The notes beneath the pieces were generated by a model. That model did not search any database. It was not told the origin of the DNA and saw only the letters and a list, made by a program, of their open reading frames with translations. Shown in pieces: positions 1 to 7,367 of a stretch of DNA of 64,000 nt. Made by a program: the position numbers and the translations under genes. Source of the stretch: JBBIWA01 sp037439425 (GTDB lineage Bacteria > Acidobacteriota > Blastocatellia > RBC074). The stretch is taken from NCBI GenBank assembly GCA_037439425.1, contig JBBIWA010000024.1, forward strand, positions 1-64,000. The letters are read 5' to 3'. The first letter of the stretch is position 1. Every line of letters begins with the position of its first letter.

Positions 1-219
1 CGTCGGCACTCAACTCAATCTCATATGGACTCTTTCGGGCCATGGCTGACTCCTCCAGTCACAGAGTATCTCAACCAGCCTCAGTTCTGTCTAGAGAAAT
101 TCGTCACCGTATTTGCGAAATGGAGTACTTAGGAGACACTAGCAGCGTTGAGATAGGAGAGACCGCTGTTTGCAAGGAACAGTTAAAATTGGTTTCCCTT
201 TTAGCCCCTGTGTGCACGG
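1..219. other. window edge, no gene recognised
   Basis: This is the stretch downstream of the lnt stop codon up to the edge of the window. An open frame of about 70 codons runs through part of it on the plus strand, but it has no recognisable domain, runs into lnt antisense and lacks a ribosome-binding site. I see no RNA gene and no strong hairpin followed by a T-run. Confidence 0.5.
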
Positions 220-1860
220 TTAAATTGGCCGAGACAAGGCTGATTGGTTAGTAGGCCTCAAAATGCTGATTGCAAGTAGTACTCCACTTAGTATTACGCA
301 ACCAATAGCGAAGCAGTCCCCCCAGCGAGTGTAAAACGTCTGCTTATTTTGCGCCTTGGCTTGCCAAGCCTGTGATCCAGATGCAAACATCGGTAGCGGG
401 TCAATGATATGCCCCCTGGCAGTAATCAGCGCTGTAACTCCAGTGTTGGTTACTCGTACATAATCGCGGTTGTTCTCAATCGCGCGCATAAGGGCATGGG
501 CCAAATGTTGATGTGCACCAGCAGTGTTTCCAAACCATGCATCGTTTGAAATATTGACTAACAAAGTCGCGCCATTTCGCACAAACCGCCGCACCAAATC
601 AGGGTAAGCAGCTTCGTAGCAGATGAAAATGCCAACACGCACTTGGGTCGCATTTTCCCCCTTCCCCGATCTCACTTCCCCTTCCTGGGCTCTTGAGAAA
701 GCAGGGTCTGGAGTTTTGAGATTTAGAGAATAAACTAAAGCCTCGGTGCCAGGAGTAAATTCGCCAACAATAGTAGGGACAAACCGACCTAAAACAGACC
801 GCCACGGCACATACTCGCCAAATGGGACGAGACGGATTTTATCGTAGCGACGCAGCGAACTACCAAGCTGAGGGCTGATGAGCTGTGCGCTGTTAAAATA
901 AGCCTCGCCTTCACGGGCGATCGTGTTTATGATTAGGTAGGCATCTATCTCTTGCGCAAGAGCGTCAAGGCGCGAGCGAATTATTACGTCCTTATCATAG
1001 TTGAGCACGAGCGGTGATTCAGCCCAAACTGCTAAGTCGGTGTTAGGCAGCAAGCTGGTCGCTTTCCGGGTAAGCGCCAAGTTGTTTTCAAAATATCGCG
1101 ACTGATCATTAGGGGCATCTGGAAAGGTTAGAGGGATATTGGGTTGTACTCCGACAACTGTGACCGGCACTCCATCTTCTTCAGGTGCTGAAGGCAAGCA
1201 CAAAGTCGCAAGACCGAAAATCAGGACAGTGGCCGCTGCCATTTTAACGGAATGCAGCTTGAGCTTGAGTAAGAGAGTCAAGAAGGTGCTCGCTGCTACC
1301 ACCTCGGCGCTTACTAAATATACTCCGCCATACTGGGCTATTCGTGCAATGGGGAAATATTTTGCTTGCGATATGCCCAGTGCATTCCAGGTTATGCCGG
1401 TCAGGAGCGGCCGCAGCCATTCGGTTCCCGCCCATACCACAGGTGCTAATGCCAGTACCTGCCAGCCGAAAGACTTCCTCAGCTGTGCCATCGTAGCTGC
1501 AAAAAGTGCTGGGAACATCGCCAAGATAGACGCAAATAAAAGAGCTATCCCATAGGCGAGTACAGTGAGTAGGCCACCATACTTAGTCATTGAATGCACG
1601 ATCCAGTTTTGAGAGAAGAAAATAAAAATCAGGCCCGATAACCAGCCTAGCCAGAATGCCCGCTGCAGCCTGATTCCGCTCCCAAGCACATAAAGAAGGG
1701 GAACGAACGCAACCCAGGCAAGAAAGCTCAGATCGAATTTAGGGAATGAGAAAACCAGCAGCCCTCCCGTCGCTGAGGCCATCAATGATTGACACAACAG
1801 GCCGGTTAGGGGGAGTCTACCAGCAGCGGTGGAGTTTCTCATTGTAACTCTACAGTCCAT
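220..1860 (-). CDS. lnt: apolipoprotein N-acyltransferase
   Basis: This inner-membrane enzyme transfers the third acyl chain from a phospholipid to the N-terminal cysteine of lipoproteins, the last step of lipoprotein maturation in Gram-negatives. The N-terminal ~220 residues are a run of hydrophobic helices. They are followed by a nitrilase-fold domain with the Glu-Lys-Cys triad visible as WAESP (E near 281), YDKIRLVPFGEYVP (K near 341) and FICYEAAYPDLVR (C near 414), and by a C-terminal membrane helix. A non-conserved insert of about 25 polar residues precedes the catalytic cysteine. At about 546 residues the protein is of usual length. The start is uncertain: GTG at 1866, ATG at 1860 and ATG at 1842 are all possible and none has a strong ribosome-binding site. 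It stands alone, facing away from the next gene. Confidence 0.93.
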   Translation of the reverse strand: MDCRVTMRNSTAAGRLPLTGLLCQSLMASATGGLLVFSFPKFDLSFLAWVAFVPLLYVLGSGIRLQRAFWLGWLSGLIFIFFSQNWIVHSMTKYGGLLTVLAYGIALLFASILAMFPALFAATMAQLRKSFGWQVLALAPVVWAGTEWLRPLLTGITWNALGISQAKYFPIARIAQYGGVYLVSAEVVAASTFLTLLLKLKLHSVKMAAATVLIFGLATLCLPSAPEEDGVPVTVVGVQPNIPLTFPDAPNDQSRYFENNLALTRKATSLLPNTDLAVWAESPLVLNYDKDVIIRSRLDALAQEIDAYLIINTIAREGEAYFNSAQLISPQLGSSLRRYDKIRLVPFGEYVPWRSVLGRFVPTIVGEFTPGTEALVYSLNLKTPDPAFSRAQEGEVRSGKGENATQVRVGIFICYEAAYPDLVRRFVRNGATLLVNISNDAWFGNTAGAHQHLAHALMRAIENNRDYVRVTNTGVTALITARGHIIDPLPMFASGSQAWQAKAQNKQTFYTRWGDCFAIGCVILSGVLLAISILRPTNQSALSRPI

Positions 1861-1949
1861 TTGCACTTTGATGTGAGCTATCTTGTGCTGCTCAATTACT
1901 GGCCCACCTGATAGTCCTTTGCCGGTCCCTGCAGCAGGTAGCCTGATAG

Positions 1950-2108
1950 CTAGTAAGTGGCTTGTGATTGCGATTCTGTATCAATAGTAGCAGATAGTCG
2001 GCTCACGAAAATGCCAGCAGCAAAGAAAGAGGCGCACAAAAGTGTAATCAGCAGATAGAGCAGCAAGGCCCGTTTATCTTTAGCGGTCACGTTGCTCAGA
2101 ATATCCAT
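1950..2108 (-). CDS. possible small single-pass membrane protein
   Basis: An unbroken 52-codon frame begins MDILSNVTAKDKRALLLY and continues as a hydrophobic stretch of about 20 residues (LLLYLLITLLCASFFAAGIF), then a short polar tail ending in SQATY. The layout of short charged N-terminus, one membrane helix and polar tail is that of a small membrane protein. It lies upstream of lnt on the same strand, with about 90 bases between. No Shine-Dalgarno sequence is evident before the ATG and I recognise no family, so it may be a chance frame. Confidence 0.35.
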   Translation of the reverse strand: MDILSNVTAKDKRALLLYLLITLLCASFFAAGIFVSRLSATIDTESQSQATY

Positions 2109-2532
2109 AAGTTCTGCGAAAGGGGGCCTGCTTTAGCAGGACGGCTGGATTTCACATCGCCGAGAGGCGATCCCCTCTTGAAATACTGGTCAACGAGAAA
2201 GCTACTTGCAATCCAGAGTAGCTGCCTTTGAAGAGGCCCTTTTTAACATCCGCCTTGCTGCCCTCATCGCAAACCGCCTGTTTGAGCGGGCAAGCAGTCA
2301 GCAGTTCAATGAAGCTGGAAGAAGTGAGAAACTTGGCCGGGGGCCTGTTTCTCGCACTCTCATTCCCGCTACCCTTGTCTAAGTTTTATGCACATTGTAT
2401 CACGTTTTAGGCTCTGATATGTGAGAGAGGCAAAGATGTGGTGTATGTTTGATTGAGCAAAGGACGTGTGCTAACTTACCAGCGTTCGTTACCCAGTACA
2501 TCCTTATCAGCCTGGGCAGGCACTCTAAAGCC
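2109..2532. other. intergenic region with no recognised feature
   Basis: This lies between the small minus-strand frame and the ATP-grasp-like gene. A 60-codon plus-strand frame at 2228-2410 has no recognisable domain. The sequence upstream of 2533 stays open to a TTG at 2449, so part of this interval could belong to the next gene. No tRNA, terminator or repeat was seen. Confidence 0.4.
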
Positions 2533-3762
2533 ATGCAAAGAGGCTGCCTGCCCGATATAGGAAAGGCAACTAGTATCGTGGTTCCGCAACTACGCGAACA
2601 ATTTAACAGGCAATTTACCGAAGCTGCTTACGAGGGTTTTTTGCGCTCGCTTGAAGAAGAAGTTGGGGGGCCAATTGAGTTCCGCGTTTGCGAAACACCA
2701 GTCTTTCTTCCGTCGGAGCTGCTAGCTGAAATGCAGCAAGCTGCTGTTGAGATAATCGAGCAACTCCGGACACCAGCATACCTTGAACTCTCTAATCGTG
2801 CCATCCCGCAGGCTTTCAATGCGCCTAATGAGGGGGGGCATCCCACTTTCATACAGGTAGATTTTGCAGTGACGCGCGATGAAGGCGGCGAGCTGTCTCC
2901 TAAGCTTATTGAGCTTCAAGGGTGCGCCTCACTCTATGCCTACCAACTTGTCCTCGCACAGATGTTCCAGCGGCATTACCGGCTGAATGGATTGAAATAT
3001 CTCTGCGGCGAGCTGACGGAAGAAAGCTACCTGAGTTTGTTCCGCAGGTCTGTCCTGGGCCCTTATTCCCCGCGACAGGTCATTCTCATGGAGATCGAGC
3101 CAGAGCGACAGAAGACCCGACCAGATTTTCTCTTAACGGAGAAGCTTCTTGGCGTGCCGACGGTGGCAATTACAAATGTAAAGAAGCGGGACAGCAGGCT
3201 CTACTACTACCACGAAGGGCGTGAGCTAGAAGTGCGTCGCATTTATAATCGTGTGATCGTGGACGAGCTAATCCGCAAAGGTGTGCTTTACCAGTTCGAT
3301 TTTAGAGACGAGCTGGATGTAGAGTGGGCTGGGCATCCCAACTGGTTTTTCCGCATCAGCAAGTTCTCAATCCCTTTCCTCAAGCATCCTACAGTCCCGC
3401 GCGCTTCATTTCTCAGCCAATTGGAATGCGATCCAGAATGTCTTGATCAATATGTACTCAAACCACTTTTCTCCTTCGCTGGCACTGGGGTAAAGGTTAA
3501 TGTGACACATGCTGACCTGGAGGCCATTGCTGAGAGGGAGAGGGCCAATTACCTGCTCCAGGAAAAGATTGTTTACGCGCCGGTCATTACAACTCATGAC
3601 GAGCCGAGCAAGGTGGAGATTCGTCTGATGTTCTTCTGGCCTGACGAGGACGCCGAACCCACGCTTGCTCTTACACTTGCCCGCTTGAGCAAGGGGGAGA
3701 TGTCTGGAGTTGATTTCAACAAGAACAAGACCTGGGTTGGATCGTCGGTTTGCTTCTGGTAA
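2533..3762 (+). CDS. conserved protein of unknown function, ATP-grasp-like
   Basis: About 409 residues with no signal peptide or membrane segment. I read the architecture as ATP-grasp-like: a central LIELQGC and a C-terminal half with YVLKPLFSFAGTGVKV, which resembles the glycine-rich nucleotide loop of ATP-grasp ligases (K-P-x-x-x-x-G-G-x-G-V). Later come YLLQEKI, VEIRLMFFW (an E-x-R metal-site pattern) and a terminal GVDFNKNKTWVGSS that looks family-specific. The likely role is an ATP-dependent carboxylate-amine ligase, but the substrate cannot be read from sequence. The start is uncertain: ATG 2533 is chosen because similar proteins begin shortly before the LREQFN segment, with TTG 2449 and GTG 2578 as alternatives. 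The gene is monocistronic, so context gives no help. Confidence 0.6.
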   Translation: MQRGCLPDIGKATSIVVPQLREQFNRQFTEAAYEGFLRSLEEEVGGPIEFRVCETPVFLPSELLAEMQQAAVEIIEQLRTPAYLELSNRAIPQAFNAPNEGGHPTFIQVDFAVTRDEGGELSPKLIELQGCASLYAYQLVLAQMFQRHYRLNGLKYLCGELTEESYLSLFRRSVLGPYSPRQVILMEIEPERQKTRPDFLLTEKLLGVPTVAITNVKKRDSRLYYYHEGRELEVRRIYNRVIVDELIRKGVLYQFDFRDELDVEWAGHPNWFFRISKFSIPFLKHPTVPRASFLSQLECDPECLDQYVLKPLFSFAGTGVKVNVTHADLEAIAERERANYLLQEKIVYAPVITTHDEPSKVEIRLMFFWPDEDAEPTLALTLARLSKGEMSGVDFNKNKTWVGSSVCFW

Positions 3763-4100
3763 GACAACTACTATCTTAGCAGGAGCCTGAAAAAACTGCT
3801 CTCCAGCGGGCTGAAAGAGGCGTTTCGCAGGCATTTGGTGCAAAGTTTTGGGTGATGACAAGCCCTCTAGATTCGGCCTTTCCGCGGCGTGGATTTTAAG
3901 ATTAATCTCCTTGACAGGAGAGTTAGTGGATACTATATTTTCGCACATTATTTCGGCGCCGCTAAATTCGCTCTAGGCCTGAGGTTGCGCTCTGTTGGGT
4001 TAGATGGAGCGTAGTCAAACTAGTTTTTATTAGGGGGCAGTGAGGTAATTCAGGGCTATCTGGTATCCTGAAGGGGGGGTAGGACTCCGTAGGAGGTATT

Positions 4101-4178
4101 ATGAGCTTGTTATTTTGCTCTCCTAAAATACACTCTTCAATTTTTCTAGCTGCTCAGGCAGCTCCTGTCAAATTTTAA
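4101..4178 (+). CDS. possible 25-residue peptide with consensus ribosome-binding site
   Basis: A perfect AGGAGGT at 4091-4097 lies three bases upstream of ATG 4101. That opens a 25-codon frame, MSLLFCSPKIHSSIFLAAQA then APVKF and a TAA stop. The peptide is weakly hydrophobic and matches nothing I know. The 8-bp hairpin at 4214-4244 follows. The spacing is a little tight and the frame is very short, so this may be chance. Confidence 0.2.
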   Translation: MSLLFCSPKIHSSIFLAAQAAPVKF

Positions 4179-4213
4179 TGTCCAATCCGTATCCGAGCCT
4201 ACCTAGACTTAAT

Positions 4214-4244
4214 CTCCTCCCTGAGCGGTAAGCTTGGGGAGGAG
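4214..4244. terminator. stem-loop between convergent genes
   Basis: CTCCTCCC (4214-4221) pairs perfectly with GGGAGGAG (4237-4244), and an inner AGC/GCT pair is possible around a GGTAA loop. It lies 58 bases beyond the galU stop, between convergent genes, where a bidirectional terminator would be expected. Neither strand shows a T-run after the stem, so factor-independent termination is doubtful. Confidence 0.35.
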
Positions 4245-4301
4245 TCCCACACTTCTATTCGTTGCTTTCACCTGCTTGAACAACCGGGACGGAGCTGGCC
4301 G

Positions 4302-5177
4302 CTAGTCCAGCCTGAGTGACTTCAGGTACTCACGAAATGGTCGGCCCAGATCCGGGCGTTTGAGTGCAAATTCTACAGTGGCTTGCAAAAAGCCCAGTTT
4401 GTCTCCCGCGTCGTGTCTTTTCCCCTCAAACCGATAGCCGTAGAAAGGACGTTGTTTAGCAAGCGTGCGCAGTGCATCAGTGATTTGAATCTCTCCGCCC
4501 ACTCCAGCAGCAGTTTGTTCGATCAGTGGGAAAACGTCTGGAGTCAAAAGATAGCGACCGATGATCGCCAGATTGGAGGGCGCCTCTTCAGGGTTGGGCT
4601 TCTCAACCATATCGCTAATACGGAAGACCTGCGGTGCTATCTCTTCGCCTGCAATTATGCCAAAGCGGGAGATAGCTTCGCGCTCTACCTCTTGCACGGC
4701 AATTACTGGCGCGCCGTTGTAATGCTCATAAATCTCTAGCATTTGCTTGAGACAGGGCACCTCGCTATCAATGATGTCGTCGCCCAGCATCACAGCAAAA
4801 GGCTCTTCTCCGACCAATTCGCGCGCCACAAGCACCGCGTGTCCCAGGCCTAGGGCTTGCTTTTGCCGTATATAGGATATCTTGGCCATGCTGGAGATCT
4901 GGCGGACGGTCTCCAATAATTCATCCTTGCCGCGATCTTTCAGCATCTGCTCTAACTCGAACGAGATGTCGAAATGGTCTTCGATGGCGTTCTTCCCACG
5001 GCCGGTCACGATGATAATATTGTCCACTCCTGAAGCAAGGGCTTCTTCGACCACGTATTGAATCAGCGGTTTGTCAACCAGCGGAAGCATCTCTTTCGGT
5101 TGCGCTTTTGTGGCAGGTAAGAAGCGCGTGCCCAGCCCAGCGGCTGGGAAGACAGCTTTGCGAATCTTTGGGTTCAT
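4302..5177 (-). CDS. galU: UTP--glucose-1-phosphate uridylyltransferase
   Basis: Makes UDP-glucose from UTP and glucose 1-phosphate, feeding glycan, glycolipid and trehalose synthesis in the cytoplasm. The 291-residue protein has the nucleotidyltransferase signature near the N-terminus (FPAAGLGTRFLPATKA, residues 10-25, then QPKEMLPLVDKP), the metal-site region VMLGDD, GGEIQITDAL and the C-terminal KRHDAGDK, so the fold is complete. The ATG overlaps the serS stop by four bases (ATGA on the minus strand), so the two genes should be translationally coupled. UDP-glucose made here could serve the MGDG-type glycosyltransferase at 52.7 kb, which is an inference. Confidence 0.95.
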   Translation of the reverse strand: MNPKIRKAVFPAAGLGTRFLPATKAQPKEMLPLVDKPLIQYVVEEALASGVDNIIIVTGRGKNAIEDHFDISFELEQMLKDRGKDELLETVRQISSMAKISYIRQKQALGLGHAVLVARELVGEEPFAVMLGDDIIDSEVPCLKQMLEIYEHYNGAPVIAVQEVEREAISRFGIIAGEEIAPQVFRISDMVEKPNPEEAPSNLAIIGRYLLTPDVFPLIEQTAAGVGGEIQITDALRTLAKQRPFYGYRFEGKRHDAGDKLGFLQATVEFALKRPDLGRPFREYLKSLRLD

Positions 5178-6493
5178 GAGCTCTTTTCTTGTTGAGGCTT
5201 GATAGGGGTAATGACTTCAACTCCGAGGTAAGGAATAAGAACTTCCGGGACCAAGACCGAGCCGTCTGCTTGCTGATAGTTCTCCAAAATAGCCAGCCAG
5301 GTGCGTCCAATTGCCAAGCCCGATCCATTCAGTGTGTGAACGAACTCGGTCTTTGATCTCCCTTCACGGCGAAAACGGATCTGAGCGCGGCGCGCTTGAA
5401 ACGCTTCGCAATTGGAGCAGGAAGAGATCTCGCGGTAAGTATTTTGGCTCGGCAGCCACACCTCCAGGTCATAGGTCTTCGCTGCGGCGAAACCCATATC
5501 ACCGGTCGAAAGCGTGACCACACGATAGGGCAGACCCAGACGTTGTAATACCGTCTCAGCCTCACGTGTGAGTTGTTCCAGGGCTTCGTAAGAGTCCTCT
5601 GGTTTGGTGATCTTCACCAGCTCAACCTTGTCGAATTGGTGCTGACGAATCAAGCCACGCGTATCGCGCCCGTAGCTGCCTGCCTCTGAGCGGAAGCAAG
5701 GGGTATAAGCGGTATAGTTTCGTGGCAAATCAGCTTCTGCCAGGATCTCATCGCGGTGAAGGTTCGTCAGCGGGACTTCGGCCGTTGGCACCAGATAATA
5801 GTCACGCTCGTAATTCAGTTTGAAGAGATCGGCTTCAAACTTGGGGAGCTGGCCTGTGCCAAAGAGCGCCTCAGCATTGACAATAAAGGGTGGCAGCATC
5901 TCGCGGTAGCCGTGCTCTCGGGTGTGTAGGTCAAGCATGAAGTTGATTAGTGCCCGTTCGAGCCGCGCGCCCAGGCCGCTCAACACTGCAAATCGAGCTC
6001 CTGTGATTTTGGTAGCACGTTCCAGATCCAGCAGGCCCAGCACAATGCCTAGCTCGACGTGATCCCTGGGTGCGAAACCTTCAGCCGCAAAGTCGCGCGG
6101 TGTGCCCCAGCGGCGCACTTCAACGTTAGCTCTCTCGTCCGGCCCCACCGGCACCGAATCATGTGGCAGGTTGGGCACATTGATCAGAATGCTGTGAAAT
6201 TCGTCTTCGATTTCATTAAGTCGTGCTTCTATCTTTTTCGCCTCCTCAGAGGCAGCCTTTGATTCAGCCTTGCGCGCCTCAGCCTCTTCTTTGCGCCCCT
6301 CACGCATCAACGCACCGATCTCTTTGCTGAGGCGATTGCTGAGAGCATTGAGTTCATCGCGCCGCTGGATTAGCGCGCGGCGCTCTCTGTCTAGTTGCAT
6401 GAGACTGTCAAGCAGCTTGAGATCAAAGTTTCGAGTGGTCAATTTCTCACGCACGAGATCAAAGTTCTCGCGCACAAAGTGGACATCTAGCAT
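5174..6493 (-). CDS. serS: serine--tRNA ligase
   Basis: Charges tRNA-Ser with serine; class II aminoacyl-tRNA synthetase. The protein has 439 residues from ATG 6493, chosen because AAAGGA sits upstream at good spacing and because family members begin MLDVxFVREN. The longer in-frame frame to 6601 is rejected. Residues ~27-105 form the antiparallel coiled-coil arm that contacts the long variable arm of tRNA-Ser. Motif 2 is FRSEAGSYGRDTRGL (near 267) and motif 3 is NGSGLAIGRTWLAILEN (near 389). It lies between tlyA (126 bases upstream) and galU (4-base overlap). Two of its tRNA substrates are encoded at 21.2-21.4 kb. Confidence 0.96.
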   Translation of the reverse strand: MLDVHFVRENFDLVREKLTTRNFDLKLLDSLMQLDRERRALIQRRDELNALSNRLSKEIGALMREGRKEEAEARKAESKAASEEAKKIEARLNEIEDEFHSILINVPNLPHDSVPVGPDERANVEVRRWGTPRDFAAEGFAPRDHVELGIVLGLLDLERATKITGARFAVLSGLGARLERALINFMLDLHTREHGYREMLPPFIVNAEALFGTGQLPKFEADLFKLNYERDYYLVPTAEVPLTNLHRDEILAEADLPRNYTAYTPCFRSEAGSYGRDTRGLIRQHQFDKVELVKITKPEDSYEALEQLTREAETVLQRLGLPYRVVTLSTGDMGFAAAKTYDLEVWLPSQNTYREISSCSNCEAFQARRAQIRFRREGRSKTEFVHTLNGSGLAIGRTWLAILENYQQADGSVLVPEVLIPYLGVEVITPIKPQQEKSS

Positions 6494-6619
6494 AAGTTTC
6501 CTTTCAGGGACAGTTGAGTTCACAAAGTACGCATCTGGCTGCTTGCTGTCAAGCACGCCTGAATTGGTGAGCTGGGCTGCATTCTTCAAGCGCTTTTGCA
6601 AGACTGCACTGCGCCTCGC

Positions 6620-7360
6620 TCATGGCTTAAAGCAAGCCAGGAATTCGCGATTACCATCCGCGCCCAGAATGGGTGACTCAATCGTGCCACGTGAGTGCAG
6701 ACCCAGCTTCTCAGCAAACCTGATGATCTCTTCAACCACTCGGCGCTGTGCCGCCTCATCCTTGACAAGGCCACCTTTGCCTACCTCCTCTCGCCCCACT
6801 TCAAATTGGGGTTTAATGAGAACGATCACGCTTGCTGGCTCTTTAAGCAGTGGCGGGATAACCGGCAGGATTTTGGTCAACGAAATAAAGGAGACATCGG
6901 CTACGACCAGGTCAAACCGCTCTTTGAAATCATCAGGTGTGAGATAACGCGCATTGACCTGCTCGCGTACTTCCACACGCGGATCCTGTCTTAATCGCCA
7001 ATCCAACTGCCCACGACCGACATCAAGTGCAACCACCCGTGCCGCGCCTCTCTGCAGCAGGCAATCCGTGAAGCCTCCGGTCGAAGCGCCGATGTCAAGG
7101 CAGGTCTGGCCCTTAACCGGTACCTGGAAATAATCAAGTGCAGCAGCCAGTTTGAGTCCGCCTCGGCTCACATAGGGCATTGGCTCTTTGACACGGAGAG
7201 TTGCATCTTCTGGCACCAGGTGAGCCACTTTGTCCAGGCGCTGACCATCCACCAGGACTTTGCCTGCCAGGATGAGGGCCTGTGCCCGCGCGCGCGTCTC
7301 AGCCAGCCCGCGTTCGACGAGCAATTTGTCAAGCCGCTCTTTTTTCGGTTTCGACCCCAT
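6620..7360 (-). CDS. tlyA: TlyA family rRNA (cytidine-2'-O)-methyltransferase
   Basis: Predicted RNA 2'-O-methyltransferase related to TlyA, which methylates cytidines in 16S and 23S rRNA. The N-terminal S4 RNA-binding domain (about residues 7-70) is followed by an FtsJ-like Rossmann domain with the SAM-binding motif CLDIGASTGGFTDCLLQRG, then VVALDVGRGQLDWRLR, the VADVSFISL strand and IKPQFEVGR. The start is ATG 7360 (MGSKPKKERLDKLL), seven bases after the mfd stop. The open frame reaches further upstream but would overlap mfd. Adjacency to mfd suggests co-transcription. Confidence 0.9.
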   Translation of the reverse strand: MGSKPKKERLDKLLVERGLAETRARAQALILAGKVLVDGQRLDKVAHLVPEDATLRVKEPMPYVSRGGLKLAAALDYFQVPVKGQTCLDIGASTGGFTDCLLQRGAARVVALDVGRGQLDWRLRQDPRVEVREQVNARYLTPDDFKERFDLVVADVSFISLTKILPVIPPLLKEPASVIVLIKPQFEVGREEVGKGGLVKDEAAQRRVVEEIIRFAEKLGLHSRGTIESPILGADGNREFLACFKP

Positions 7361-7367
7361 AGCTGGT

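Larger units (their letters stand above)
3763..4301. other. intergenic region between convergent genes
   Basis: About 540 bases separate the ATP-grasp-like gene and galU, which converge here. A minus-strand frame at 3406-3948 crosses the gene end and is antisense noise. The interval holds a possible very short peptide (4101-4178) and a hairpin (4214-4244), listed separately. Otherwise nothing was recognised. Confidence 0.5.

Noticed and set aside
2228..2410. 60-codon plus-strand open frame
   Set aside because: No domain or convincing ribosome-binding site.
3406..3948. 180-codon minus-strand open frame
   Set aside because: It overlaps the end of the ATP-grasp-like gene on the opposite strand and has no ribosome-binding site or recognisable domain.
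6270..6947. 225-codon plus-strand open frame
   Set aside because: It runs antisense through serS, tlyA and the gap between them. Its composition (Ser/Arg/Leu-rich) is typical of antisense frames, and it has no domain.
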